This document shows, piece after piece, positions 1 through 8,372 of a stretch of DNA of 55,197 nucleotides (positions are counted from its first letter, which is position 1; each line of letters begins with the position of its first letter). The stretch comes from an uncultured Oscillospiraceae bacterium (lineage in GTDB: Bacteria; Bacillota; Clostridia; Oscillospirales; Acutalibacteraceae), in contig UQAZ01000013.1 in assembly GCA_900539165.1 (NCBI GenBank), positions 1 through 55,197 on the forward strand. Reading direction: 5' to 3'. Under the pieces are notes generated by a model. The model had not been told where the DNA came from, did no database searches, and saw only the letters and a program-made list of their open reading frames with translations. Made by a program: the position numbers and the translations under genes.

Positions 1-55
1 AACCTGTGACCCTCTGCTTGTAAGGCAGATGCTCTCCCAGCTGAGCTATGCTCCC
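1..55 (-). tRNA. tRNA-Val (TAC), 3' part outside window
   Basis: The minus strand reads GGGAGCATAGCTC at the 5' end, a D-arm, and an anticodon arm with loop CTTACAA, which gives anticodon TAC (valine). The T-arm begins at the window edge, so the 3' third and CCA end are cut off. A consensus promoter lies just upstream, so this is probably the first gene of a tRNA operon continuing outside the window. Confidence 0.93.
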
Positions 56-78
56 GAATTGCATTAGCAACGAGTTAT

Positions 79-107
79 ACTATACAGTATTTTCGATTAA
101 ATGTCAA
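79..107 (-). promoter_or_regulatory. Sigma-A type promoter for tRNA-Val
   Basis: On the minus strand TTGACA (102-107) and TATAGT (79-84) are separated by 17 nt. The -10 lies about 24 nt before the tRNA 5' end, and the promoter sits in the 70 bp gap after the hslO stop. Confidence 0.8.
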
Positions 108-125
108 CACTTTTTTTAATATTTT

Positions 126-1010
126 TTACTTTTTTGTTGCAGAATTAATCAGAGCGTTAATATCGTCAGGTGTGAAGGTATATACCTTATTGCAAAAATG
201 ACATTCAACTTCGGTGTTCTCACCTGAATCTGCCATTTCTTGCAATGCCTCGGCACCCGTTGAAATAAGTGCATTTTCAACTCTTTCCTTTGAGCAATTA
301 CATTTATAAGTGCAGTCGCTTCCATCAAGTTTATCAAGTTCAAGACCTTTCATAGCCTTAACTGCAATTTCATCAACAGTCATACCTCTGTCAAGCATTG
401 TTGTAACGGATTCATTTTCTGCAACATTTTTCTCTATCACATCTATTACTTCATCGGGACAACCCGGCAAAAGCTGAATAATATATCCGCCTGCTTTTTT
501 AACCGTAAGGCCAGGATTTACAAGGACGCCTAATGCGCATACAGACGGTGTTTGCTCGGAGGTGGCAAAATAATTTGTAATATCCTCCGCAATTTCACCG
601 CTTACAATCGGAACTTGACCGACATATGGCTCTTTCATACCGATGTCCTTTATTACATAAAGCTGACCGTCAGTACCAACAGCACCCGAAACATCAAGCT
701 TTCCGTTTGGCTTTAACGGAATTTCGACAATCGGATTTTGAACATACGCTCTTGCGTTTCCGCAGTAATCCGAAACAGCAATCATATCACCGCACGCACC
801 GCCTCCGTTAATTCTCAGAGTAATGCTGTCATTTTCGCTTTTAAGCATATCGCCCATCATAGAAGCAGCAGTAATAAACCTGCCGAGTGCCGCCGTAACG
901 GTTGCGGAGGTCTTATGAATTTGCTCCATTTCATATACCATATCGGTTGAGTCGGTTGCGATAATAAAAGCAGAGCCGTCTCTTGTTATATATCTAACTA
1001 TTTTTCCCAT
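126..1010 (-). CDS. hslO: Hsp33 redox-regulated chaperonin
   Basis: Cytosolic holdase chaperone activated by oxidation. The 294-residue protein has the Hsp33 N-terminal fold (MGKIVRYITRDGSAF start, GRFITAASMMGDMLK, LRINGGG) and a C-terminal zinc switch with CNC at about 237-239 and CHFC at about 270-273. All four zinc cysteines are present, so redox control should be intact. A start 57 nt upstream is open, but the ATG at 1010 is preferred because AAAGGAA lies 9 nt upstream and family members begin here. It is the last gene of a yerC-methyltransferase-hslO operon, with its Shine-Dalgarno overlapping the end of the methyltransferase gene. Confidence 0.95.
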   Translation of the reverse strand: MGKIVRYITRDGSAFIIATDSTDMVYEMEQIHKTSATVTAALGRFITAASMMGDMLKSENDSITLRINGGGACGDMIAVSDYCGNARAYVQNPIVEIPLKPNGKLDVSGAVGTDGQLYVIKDIGMKEPYVGQVPIVSGEIAEDITNYFATSEQTPSVCALGVLVNPGLTVKKAGGYIIQLLPGCPDEVIDVIEKNVAENESVTTMLDRGMTVDEIAVKAMKGLELDKLDGSDCTYKCNCSKERVENALISTGAEALQEMADSGENTEVECHFCNKVYTFTPDDINALINSATKK

Positions 1011-1014
1011 AAAA

Positions 1015-1755
1015 TTATTCCTTTTTACAAACAAAATAAAGTCTTTGGCTGTCAGGCTTAGGCGCATTATGAGTTAATTCGTCATAAACTCCCAAGCATT
1101 TGAAGCCGACATCACACAAAGCAGTAAGCAGTTCTTCTGTTTCATAAGCGGTTTCAACAAATTCTTCGCTTTCTCTGTCATATGACTCACCGTTAAAAAT
1201 AAACATATCAATAAGTATTCTTACGCTTGTGTCATCAATATGTTCGTTATCCCAAACGAGGTAATAATCCTCTTCATCAAAAACAAATGTATTTTCGCTT
1301 AAAATTTCATTATGTTTATATATGGTGTTCACATCGAAAATGAAAAGCGAGCCATTCTTTAATGAATTATATACGCAAGAGAATGCTCTTTTAACATCAG
1401 AAAGAGAGTTCAAGTGATTTATACTGTCGAGAGAACAGATAACAGAATCGACCTTTTTTTCAAGGCTAAAGTCAGTCATATTGCCCTTGACCAAGGAAAA
1501 GTCACATCCGTTATCAGAAAGCTTTTCTGAGGCGATTTCAAGCATATTTTCAGACAAATCAAGACCGATTATTCTATAACCCTTTTTAGCAAGTTCAAGC
1601 GACACGGAGCAAGTTCCGCAAGCCAAATCGAGCATCAGACCCGAGGTTATGCCCTCTTGCTTCAAAAAGTCGTAAATATAATCGCTTCGCTTCAAATATT
1701 CTGCATTTTCAGTAAGCTCGTCGTAAAAACGAGCAAAGCATTTATAGTTGCTCAT
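1015..1755 (-). CDS. Class I SAM-dependent methyltransferase
   Basis: About 246 residues with a Rossmann methyltransferase core. Motif I is LDLACGTCSVSLELA, followed by an acidic strand end (GLDLSENML), then the SVICSLDSINHL motif that often follows the SAM pocket, and a C-terminal beta-rich part ending RLYFVCKKE. It resembles small-molecule methyltransferases of the UbiE/YodH-like type; the substrate cannot be read from sequence. The start MSNYKCFARFYDEL at 1755 is favoured over an ATG 39 nt upstream because it matches the usual family N-terminus. It overlaps the yerC stop by 14 bp, suggesting translational coupling. Confidence 0.85.
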   Translation of the reverse strand: MSNYKCFARFYDELTENAEYLKRSDYIYDFLKQEGITSGLMLDLACGTCSVSLELAKKGYRIIGLDLSENMLEIASEKLSDNGCDFSLVKGNMTDFSLEKKVDSVICSLDSINHLNSLSDVKRAFSCVYNSLKNGSLFIFDVNTIYKHNEILSENTFVFDEEDYYLVWDNEHIDDTSVRILIDMFIFNGESYDRESEEFVETAYETEELLTALCDVGFKCLGVYDELTHNAPKPDSQRLYFVCKKE

Positions 1756-2050
1756 CGCTCTCGTTCTCGGCAATTCTTTCAAAAATTTTATCATAACCGT
1801 CGCAACCGTACTGAAGCGAACGATTTACCCTACTGATAGTTGCAGTAGAAGCACCTGTTTGCTCAACAATGTCGGTATATACAGATTTTTCAGAAAGCAT
1901 TTTTGCAACGACAATTCTTTGACTGAGCGTTTTTAATTCCTGAACGGTACACAAATCCTCAAAAAAATCATAGCATTCCTCTCTTGTTTCAAGAGAAAGA
2001 ATAGCCTTAAATAAGAAATCTACATTTTTGTTTTCCAGCTTATTATTCAT
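1742..2050 (-). CDS. YerC/YecD family TrpR-like DNA-binding protein
   Basis: A 102-residue helical protein with a TrpR-type helix-turn-helix around residues 50-80 (VQELKTLSQRIVVAKML, TGASTATISRVNRSLQYG). The ATISRV recognition helix is typical of the YerC/YecD family, which is common in Firmicutes but lacks the full tryptophan pocket of true TrpR. The family's target is poorly defined. First gene of a three-gene operon with its own promoter, a good GGAGG Shine-Dalgarno, and ATG at 2050. Confidence 0.88.
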   Translation of the reverse strand: MNNKLENKNVDFLFKAILSLETREECYDFFEDLCTVQELKTLSQRIVVAKMLSEKSVYTDIVEQTGASTATISRVNRSLQYGCDGYDKIFERIAENESDEQL

Positions 2051-2079
2051 AACTAAGCCTCCGTAAATAATATGCTTTC

Positions 2080-2108
2080 ATTTTAGCACATTAAATTGTG
2101 AAAGTAAA
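2080..2108 (-). promoter_or_regulatory. Promoter for yerC operon
   Basis: Minus strand TTTACT (2103-2108), 17 nt spacer, TAAAAT (2080-2085). The same -35/-10 pair is used at thyA, so it appears to be a normal local promoter form. Confidence 0.6.
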
Positions 2109-2116
2109 GAGCAAAA

Positions 2117-2145
2117 TGAAAATACGGCAGAAAAAATCCTGCCGT
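2117..2145 (-). terminator. Hairpin terminator after lysA
   Basis: Inverted repeat ACGGCAG / CTGCCGT with an 8 nt loop lies just past the lysA stop, followed on the minus strand by a broken T-rich tail (ATTTTCATTTTG). The weak tail makes partial read-through into yerC possible. Confidence 0.6.
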
Positions 2146-2152
2146 AAATAAA

Positions 2153-3427
2153 TTATTCTTTTATAAGCTCATCATAAAAATCAAAGCAATCAAAGGTTGC
2201 AAAATAATCCTTTGGTGTTTCTGCTCTTCTGATAAGCTGACAGCTTCCGTCCTGCTTTAACAAAAGTTCGGCACTCTTTAACTTACCATTATAATTATAG
2301 CCCATTGAGAAACCGTGAGCGCCCGTATCGTGAATGTAAATGATGTCACCCATTTCGATTTCAGGAAGCATTCTGTCCACTGCGAATTTATCACAGTTTT
2401 CACACAATGAGCCTGTAACATCATATTTATTATTGCACTTATCGTTTTCCTTACCCAATACGGTAATATGGTGATAAGCGCCGTAAATAGCAGGTCTCAT
2501 AAGATTTACTGCACAAGCGTCAACGCCGATATATTCCTTATGGGTATGCTTTTCGTTAATGGCAGTAGTAACAAGCGCGCCGTAAGGACCCATCATAAAT
2601 CTGCCAAGTTCTGTGCAAAGTCTAACATTGCCCATACCTGCAGGAACAAGAATTTCGTCAAATACTCTATGTACGCCCTCGCCTATTACTTTAATATCGT
2701 TTGGCTCTTGGTCGGGAGTATACGGAATACCAACACCGCCGGAAAGATTAATAAATGTAATGTTAGCGCCTGTCTTTTCTTTAAGCTCAACCGCAAGCTC
2801 GAAAAGTACCTTTGCAAGCATTGGATAATACTCATTTGTAACGGTGTTTGAAGCAAGAAATGCGTGAATACCAAACTCCTCGACGCCCTTAGATTTCATA
2901 ATCTTAAACGCTTCAAAAATCTGCTCGGTTGTCATACCGTATTTTGCATCACCCGGATTATCCATAATGCCGTTACTGATTTTGAATATACCGCCCGGGT
3001 TATAACGACAGCTCATTATTTTAGGAAGCTTACCGCAAGCCTTTTCCACCGCTTCAATATGAGTAATATCATCAAGGTTAATAATACCGCCCAAATCGTT
3101 GCAATACTTAAACTCCTCAATCGGTGTATCGTTAGATGAAAACATAATGTCATCGCCTGTTGCACCAAGCGTTCTCGCCATCATAAGTTCTGTCTTTGAA
3201 GAACAGTCACATCCGCAGCCGTATTCCTGAAGAATTTTAATCAAAAACGGATTTGGTGTAGCCTTAACAGCGAAATATTCCTTATAACCCTCATTCCAGG
3301 AAAACGCATCTTTTAATGCCTGAGCATTTGCTCTAATTCCCTTTTCGTCGTAAATATGAAACGGTGTAGGATAATCCTTTATGATTTCCTTAGCCTTTTC
3401 AAGTGTTAAAAACGGTACCTTATTCAT
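2153..3427 (-). CDS. lysA: Diaminopimelate decarboxylase-like PLP enzyme
   Basis: A fold-III PLP decarboxylase of 424 residues, near the usual LysA length. The PLP lysine is in YFAVKATPN near residue 53, the phosphate-binding glycine run in LSGGVGIPYTP, and a C-terminal active-site segment in DTGAHGFSMGYNYN. Expected reaction is meso-diaminopimelate to L-lysine plus CO2. Two usual LysA motifs vary: EPGR reads ELGR (TELGRFM) and CESGD reads CENCD. Subtype specificity is therefore slightly uncertain. No other lysine genes are nearby. It follows engB by 20 bp, with GGAGGATATGTAAATG setting the start, so it likely belongs to a lon-engB-lysA operon. Confidence 0.85.
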   Translation of the reverse strand: MNKVPFLTLEKAKEIIKDYPTPFHIYDEKGIRANAQALKDAFSWNEGYKEYFAVKATPNPFLIKILQEYGCGCDCSSKTELMMARTLGATGDDIMFSSNDTPIEEFKYCNDLGGIINLDDITHIEAVEKACGKLPKIMSCRYNPGGIFKISNGIMDNPGDAKYGMTTEQIFEAFKIMKSKGVEEFGIHAFLASNTVTNEYYPMLAKVLFELAVELKEKTGANITFINLSGGVGIPYTPDQEPNDIKVIGEGVHRVFDEILVPAGMGNVRLCTELGRFMMGPYGALVTTAINEKHTHKEYIGVDACAVNLMRPAIYGAYHHITVLGKENDKCNNKYDVTGSLCENCDKFAVDRMLPEIEMGDIIYIHDTGAHGFSMGYNYNGKLKSAELLLKQDGSCQLIRRAETPKDYFATFDCFDFYDELIKE

Positions 3428-3447
3428 TTACATATCCTCCGTTGCAC

Positions 3448-4032
3448 TCAGTCATTGAGCGCGTTTTCTATACACATTTTAATTTTATCTAAGCCCAATC
3501 CCGTTTTAGAAGAAAACGGAATTATTTTATCGCTGTCAACCATATTGAGTTCGTCAACAATTTCAGCCTTTCGCTTTTCGAGTTCCTTTACCTTGAGTTT
3601 ATCTGCCTTTGTGCAAACAACAAGCATAGGAATATCCATTTGTTTAAGAAAATCAATCATAGCATAATCGTCCGCAGACGGTTTATGTCTTAAATCGACG
3701 AGTTGAACAACAAGTCGAATATTTCTGCCCGAATGAAAGTAGCCCTCCATAAGCTCGCCGAAACGGTCTCTTTCCTGCTTGCTGAGCTTTGCATAACCAT
3801 AACCCGGCAGGTCAACAAACTTTACGCTGTCAACACCGTAAAAGTTAATAGTAACCGTTTTACCCGGAACAGAGCTGACTCTTGCAAGTGATTTTCTGTT
3901 AAAAAGCTTATTAAGCAAGGAACTTTTTCCGACATTTGAGCGTCCCGAAAATGTTATTTCCGCAGTATTGCCGGCAGAAAGTTGATTTGAAACACCGAAT
4001 GATTTTTCAAATTGTGCATTATTATAATTCAT
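3448..4032 (-). CDS. engB: Ribosome biogenesis GTPase YsxC/EngB
   Basis: 194-residue TRAFAC GTPase needed for 50S subunit assembly. G1 is GRSNVGKSSLLN (about residue 31), G3 is DLPGYGYAK, G4 is TKADK and G5 is SSKTGLG, all in the usual order and spacing of the YihA/YsxC/EngB family. It starts 2 nt after the lon stop, the same lon-ysxC pairing seen in Bacillus, which supports cotranscription and the identification. Confidence 0.97.
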   Translation of the reverse strand: MNYNNAQFEKSFGVSNQLSAGNTAEITFSGRSNVGKSSLLNKLFNRKSLARVSSVPGKTVTINFYGVDSVKFVDLPGYGYAKLSKQERDRFGELMEGYFHSGRNIRLVVQLVDLRHKPSADDYAMIDFLKQMDIPMLVVCTKADKLKVKELEKRKAEIVDELNMVDSDKIIPFSSKTGLGLDKIKMCIENALND

Positions 4033-4034
4033 AA

Positions 4035-6440
4035 TTACTGTGTTACAGCCGCAGCCGACGGCTTTTCACCCTTTGTATTAATTACTAATTCTTTTTCGCT
4101 CTTTCTCGGCATATATTCAAGAGCGATTTTTGCCACTTCGTCAAATGACGAAACACCGACGAAGCGTACATTTTGCTTTACCTCATCGCTGATTTTTGCT
4201 AAATCTTTAACATTATCCTTTGGTATAATAACGGTATCGCAACCCGCTTTATAGGCAGCCATTGATTTTTCCTTTAAGCCACCGATAGGCATTGCATTTC
4301 CTTTTAAGGAAATTTCACCTGTCATTGCAACGCTTTGCTTGATAGGAATACCCGAAAGTTCGCTGAGCAAAGCGGTGGTAATAGCCAAGCCTGCCGATGG
4401 ACCGTCTTTAGGAACAGCACCCTCAACGGCGTGAATATGTATATCCTTTGTTTTATAAAAATCACTGTCCAAATAATATTTGTCCGACTGACTTCTAATA
4501 AAACTAACGGCTATTTTTGCACTTTCCTTCATTACATCGCCAAGATTGCCAGTTAGTTCAATCTTTCCCGTTCCGTTCAACACGGAAACCTCGATAGGAA
4601 GCATAGTTCCTCCTACCTGTGTCCAAGCAAGACCGTTTACAACGCCTATCTTATTAACATTTGAAACAGCCTCGTCATCATATTTTTCTACGCCTAAATA
4701 CTTTGAAAGATTTTTTTCGTTTATTCTGAGCGTCTGCTTTCCGTTTTCAAGTTCTATGCAAGCACGACGGCAAAGCTTTGCAATTTGCTTTTCAAGTCCT
4801 CTAACGCCCGCCTCTCTTGTATAAGACCTGATAATCTTATGCAAGGCAGAGTCGCTTATTTTTAACTCGGAGGTTGTAAGTGCGTGCTTTGTCAATTCTT
4901 TTTTTACAAGATGTTTTTTAGCTATATTGAATTTTTCATCAGGAGTATAAGACGAAAGCTCGATAACCTCCATTCTGTCATAAAGCGGTGCGGAAATCAA
5001 CGAAGTGTCATTAGCCGTTGTAACAAACAAAGCCTTGCTCAAATCAAGCGGAAATCCCAAATAGTGGTCGTTAAAGGTATTGTTCTGTTCAGGGTCCAAT
5101 GCCTCAAGCAAAGCAGAAGCAGGGTCACCCTTATAATCGGAACCGAGCTTATCAATTTCGTCAAGAAGAATAATCGGATTCATTGTTTTTGCACAAATCA
5201 AAGCCTCGGCTATTCGTCCTGCCATAGCGCCGATATATGTTTTTCTGTGACCTCTTATTTCAGCTTCATCGTGAACGCCGCCGAGAGCAATTCTTACATA
5301 CTCTCTATTCATAGAAGCGGCAAGCGATTTTACAATACTTGTCTTACCTACTCCGGGAGGGCCTGCAAGACAAATAATTTGTCCGTTAAATGACTTATTA
5401 CGCTTTAGTACGGCAAGCGCTTCGACAATTCTGTCCTTTACATCATCAAGTCCGTAGTGGTCTTTGTCAAGGATAGTTCTTGATTTATTAAGGCTTATTC
5501 TATCCTTTGAATAAATACCGAAAGGAATTTCCAAGCATTTATCAAGATAAGTTCTGATAACGGTTCCCTCGTGTGAGCCTGTCGGCATTTTCATCAGTTT
5601 ATCGCATTCTTTTAGAAGTCTTTGAGAAATGTCGTCATCACACGCAAGGGCTTTAATCTTTTGTCTGTATTCCTCAGCCTCTTCAACCGGGCTTTCACCC
5701 TCGCCAAGCTCATCGCTTATTACCTTCATTTCTTCACGAAGATAATATTCACGCTGATTTTTATCTACCTCTTTTTGAAGCTTTTCTTGTATCTTGGCTT
5801 CAATGTTAAGAGTAGTAATTTCTTTTTTAATAAGCAGGAGCAGACTTTTTATACATTCAGTTTCGTCAAAAATCTCCAAAAGTTTCTGCTTGTCCTTATA
5901 GGAGAAAAAGCTGTTTTCACATACTATATTACATAAATCGCCGACATCAACAGTATCAATAATTTTTGTTACGACATCGTTGGAAATTTTCTTGAACATA
6001 GACGCATATTCTTCATATTCCTTTTTAAGCAGTCTGACATAAGCCTCGGTTTGCTCCGTGTCGGGTGCAGGGATAATTTGAGCAGGCTCAACAACAGCAT
6101 TAAAATAACCGTCGCCAAGATACATATCAATTAATGTAGCTCTTTGTATTCCGTCAACGACAACTCTGAAATTATTTGATTTTGGTATTTTTACCATCTG
6201 CTTTACCTCACAGATAACACCAACCTCAAACACATCATTCTCACCCGGCTCGTCAACAGACGGGTCCTTTTGTGCGATAAGAAAAATATGCTGATTATAT
6301 TCCATCGCTGCATTTAACGCCTCTATGCTCTTTTTTCTTCCAACATCAAAATGCAATGTCATATTAGGATAAATGACAAGACCTCTCAGAGGTATTGCCG
6401 GCATTTCGATATATGTTTCAAACTCGTTAAAAATATCCAT
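4035..6440 (-). CDS. lon: ATP-dependent protease Lon
   Basis: 801-residue LonA-type protease that degrades misfolded and regulatory proteins in the cytosol. Order: N-terminal substrate domain (MPAIPLRGLVIYPNM near residue 14), coiled-coil helical region, AAA+ module with Walker A GPPGVGKTS (about 360) and Walker B ILLDEIDKLG, then the S16 protease domain with catalytic Ser in KDGPSAG (about 680) and catalytic Lys in GGLKEKS (about 722). Length and all key residues are normal. It has its own TTGATA/TATAAT promoter and lies immediately upstream of engB. Confidence 0.98.
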   Translation of the reverse strand: MDIFNEFETYIEMPAIPLRGLVIYPNMTLHFDVGRKKSIEALNAAMEYNQHIFLIAQKDPSVDEPGENDVFEVGVICEVKQMVKIPKSNNFRVVVDGIQRATLIDMYLGDGYFNAVVEPAQIIPAPDTEQTEAYVRLLKKEYEEYASMFKKISNDVVTKIIDTVDVGDLCNIVCENSFFSYKDKQKLLEIFDETECIKSLLLLIKKEITTLNIEAKIQEKLQKEVDKNQREYYLREEMKVISDELGEGESPVEEAEEYRQKIKALACDDDISQRLLKECDKLMKMPTGSHEGTVIRTYLDKCLEIPFGIYSKDRISLNKSRTILDKDHYGLDDVKDRIVEALAVLKRNKSFNGQIICLAGPPGVGKTSIVKSLAASMNREYVRIALGGVHDEAEIRGHRKTYIGAMAGRIAEALICAKTMNPIILLDEIDKLGSDYKGDPASALLEALDPEQNNTFNDHYLGFPLDLSKALFVTTANDTSLISAPLYDRMEVIELSSYTPDEKFNIAKKHLVKKELTKHALTTSELKISDSALHKIIRSYTREAGVRGLEKQIAKLCRRACIELENGKQTLRINEKNLSKYLGVEKYDDEAVSNVNKIGVVNGLAWTQVGGTMLPIEVSVLNGTGKIELTGNLGDVMKESAKIAVSFIRSQSDKYYLDSDFYKTKDIHIHAVEGAVPKDGPSAGLAITTALLSELSGIPIKQSVAMTGEISLKGNAMPIGGLKEKSMAAYKAGCDTVIIPKDNVKDLAKISDEVKQNVRFVGVSSFDEVAKIALEYMPRKSEKELVINTKGEKPSAAAVTQ

Positions 6441-6469
6441 TACTCAATTCCTTAAACATAGTCTTATTT

Positions 6470-6498
6470 ATTATAATATAGTTAATATAAAATATCAA
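6470..6498 (-). promoter_or_regulatory. Promoter for lon operon
   Basis: Minus strand TTGATA (6493-6498), 17 nt spacer, TATAAT (6470-6475). It lies about 30 nt before the lon ATG and after the spoVM terminator. I saw no CIRCE-like repeat. Confidence 0.75.
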
Positions 6499-6512
6499 CC
6501 ATTAATTTGAAT

Positions 6513-6554
6513 AAAAAATCGGAGCAGTCACCGAAAAATGACATACCCCGATTT
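6513..6554 (-). terminator. Rho-independent terminator after spoVM
   Basis: Minus-strand hairpin with outer arms AAATCGG / CCGATTT and inner arms TGTCA / TGAC, followed by TTTTTT. It ends the long housekeeping cluster and separates it from lon. Confidence 0.85.
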
Positions 6555-6559
6555 GATTT

Positions 6560-6649
6560 TTAATCGTCATAATGTATTTTTTTAACCTTGAAAACTGCTC
6601 TTAAAATAGGAGCAATAACTTTTGGACTCTTGATTAAAACGACTTTCAT
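6560..6649 (-). CDS. spoVM: Stage V sporulation protein SpoVM (29 aa)
   Basis: The 29-residue product begins MKVVLIKSPKVIAPILRAVF and ends in a short polar tail. SpoVM is a tiny amphipathic helix that recognises the convex forespore membrane and anchors SpoIVA and the spore coat. The pattern here (MK, a KSPK turn with the conserved proline, then a helix with spaced Arg/Lys ending FKVKK) matches clostridial SpoVM. Position after thiN at the end of the ylo cluster matches the thiN-spoVM order of Bacillus. It starts 8 nt after the small membrane protein gene, and a terminator follows directly. It is too short for most gene finders. Confidence 0.88.
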   Translation of the reverse strand: MKVVLIKSPKVIAPILRAVFKVKKIHYDD

Positions 6650-6656
6650 AAAACCC

Positions 6657-6803
6657 CTACTTTCTGCAACAGATAATAATACCGAGAATTATAACAGCGA
6701 TTGCAAGCATTCTTGTAACCCAAACTGTCGGCAGACAGCACGCAAGAACGCATCCGACACCGAATGCAACGAACAGGTAGTCTCTTTTGCACTTTTTGTT
6801 CAT
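6657..6803 (-). CDS. 48-residue membrane protein, function unknown
   Basis: ATG at 6803 with a GAGGTG Shine-Dalgarno 9 nt upstream gives a 48-residue product. It has a charged N-terminus (MNKKCKRDYLF), a first hydrophobic stretch at about 9-28 containing a GVGC...ACC pattern, then a VTR turn and a second hydrophobic helix (about 31-45) ending CCRK. It looks like a two-helix hairpin membrane protein with paired cysteines near both membrane faces. It lies between thiN and spoVM and ends 7 nt before the spoVM start, so the two are probably cotranscribed. No function is known to me; a sporulation role is inference from context. Confidence 0.75.
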   Translation of the reverse strand: MNKKCKRDYLFVAFGVGCVLACCLPTVWVTRMLAIAVIILGIIICCRK

Positions 6804-6852
6804 AACAAACACCTCGATTATCTGTGCTTATTACAATATATGCAAAAATGTT

Positions 6853-7497
6853 TTAATCGTTACTTTCTACCAGTAAAAGGCAACCTTCGTCAAGAGAAAC
6901 TGTTGCATACTCATCGCAGACATAGTTACTTACACCGCACTGAGTATCCAAATCAAAATCGAGTTTTTCCTTATCATAAAATCCCGCTGTATAGTAAGCA
7001 CCGCTGATTTTAATACCCTTGCACGCTTCTAAAAATGCAAACAACGAGAAATTTTCATACTCCTTATATATTCTCTTACTGTCCGTTATGAGCGACAGTC
7101 TGTTCTTTGAATTAATAATTTCGCAATCAACATTACATTTTTTGCAATAATTCAAACAGAGAATATTAGAATACGAATGGTCAAGTCTGCTACCGATTGC
7201 ACAAAGCATAATTATTTTATTAAAGCCCCTGTCAACGGCTTCCATAACGCAATGAAAAGTATCTGTATAAGCTTTTTCGGGATTCAGTTTAACAATTTCA
7301 CAGTCCAATTTAGGATATTCCGATGAATCAAAATCACCGATAATCAGATTAGGTTTTATTCCCAACGCTTTGCATTTCAGATAACCGGAATCGGCACAAA
7401 TAATATAAGACGATACGTCTATTTTATCTCTTAAAAAATCATAATCGGTATCAGGCGCACCCGAAATTATAGTGCAAGCCCTTACCTCATTTCCCAT
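6853..7497 (-). CDS. thiN: Thiamine pyrophosphokinase
   Basis: 214-residue enzyme that converts thiamine and ATP to thiamine pyrophosphate and AMP. It shows ICADSGYLKCKALGIKPNLIIGDFDS, the diagnostic aspartate-rich TPK motif, then the catalytic segment KAYTDTFHCVMEA and LCAIGSRLDHSYSN. The C-terminal beta domain is of normal size. It overlaps the end of rsgA by 16 bp. In Bacillus, rpe lies between rsgA and thiN; here it is absent. Confidence 0.95.
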   Translation of the reverse strand: MGNEVRACTIISGAPDTDYDFLRDKIDVSSYIICADSGYLKCKALGIKPNLIIGDFDSSEYPKLDCEIVKLNPEKAYTDTFHCVMEAVDRGFNKIIMLCAIGSRLDHSYSNILCLNYCKKCNVDCEIINSKNRLSLITDSKRIYKEYENFSLFAFLEACKGIKISGAYYTAGFYDKEKLDFDLDTQCGVSNYVCDEYATVSLDEGCLLLVESND

Positions 7498-8363
7498 TGC
7501 TTAACATCCTTAACCTCGTTATACATAGATACATAGCTGTTATGCCTTGAAGTGCTTATTTTCCCCTGCTCTACCGCTTCAACCACAGCACACCCTTTGT
7601 CGCAAGTATGAGTACAGGTAGAAAACTTACAGTAAGGCAAATACTCGTCAAATTCTCTGAAACAATAAGGCAAATCATCCTTCATTATCTTTTCGCACCT
7701 TTGAAAATCAAGAGACGAAAACCCCGGTGTGTCGGCAATATATCCGCCGTCAACCTTGAAAAGCTCGCAATGCCTTGTAGTATGCTTACCTCTGCCAAGT
7801 TTTTTGCTTGTTTCGCCTGTCGCCAAATTCAGTTCGGGAAAAATATTGTTGAGCAGGCTCGATTTGCCCACACCGGTATTTCCCGTAAATGCTGAGCATT
7901 TGCCGTTTAGCATTGCTCTGATTTCATCAGCACCCAGTCCGTTGGTATTATCGCACAGAATCGTCTTAAATCCGGCTTTGTCATAAATGTTTTTATAATC
8001 TCTTGCGCTGGCGTCAAGGTCGATTTTTGTAAATACAATAATCGGCTCAATGTGCTTGTACTCGGCAACGGCAATTAAGTTATCCAAAATCAGCGTATTA
8101 ATCTTAGGGTCAACTATTGACGCAACGATAAAAAGTGTATCAAGATTTGCAAGAGGCGGTCTGATAAGCTCATTTTTTCTCGGCAAAATCGTTTCTATGG
8201 CATTTTCGCTGTTATCAAAAACGCTGATTTCCACATCGTCTCCGACAAGAGGCGTCATACCCTGCTTTCTAAAGCTTCCTCTTGCCTTACATTCGATTAT
8301 TTCATTGTCACAGTCAACATAGTAAAAACCGCCTATGCCTTTTACAATCTTTCCTTTAATCAT
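7482..8363 (-). CDS. rsgA: Ribosome small-subunit GTPase RsgA
   Basis: 293-residue circularly permuted GTPase for late 30S maturation. An N-terminal OB fold is followed by G4 (VFTKIDLD), then G1 (TGNTGVGKSSLLN, about 160-170) and G3 (DTPGFSS), and a C-terminal zinc region CKFSTCTHTCDKGCAV. The start at 8363 is chosen because GGAG lies 5 nt upstream; an in-frame codon 24 nt earlier lies inside an intergenic hairpin. It follows prkC, as in Bacillus. Confidence 0.96.
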   Translation of the reverse strand: MIKGKIVKGIGGFYYVDCDNEIIECKARGSFRKQGMTPLVGDDVEISVFDNSENAIETILPRKNELIRPPLANLDTLFIVASIVDPKINTLILDNLIAVAEYKHIEPIIVFTKIDLDASARDYKNIYDKAGFKTILCDNTNGLGADEIRAMLNGKCSAFTGNTGVGKSSLLNNIFPELNLATGETSKKLGRGKHTTRHCELFKVDGGYIADTPGFSSLDFQRCEKIMKDDLPYCFREFDEYLPYCKFSTCTHTCDKGCAVVEAVEQGKISTSRHNSYVSMYNEVKDVKQWEMR

Positions 8364-8372
8364 ATAAACTCC

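Noticed and set aside
4884..5393. 169-residue plus-strand ORF
   Set aside because: It is antisense to lon; composition is that of a reading-frame shadow.
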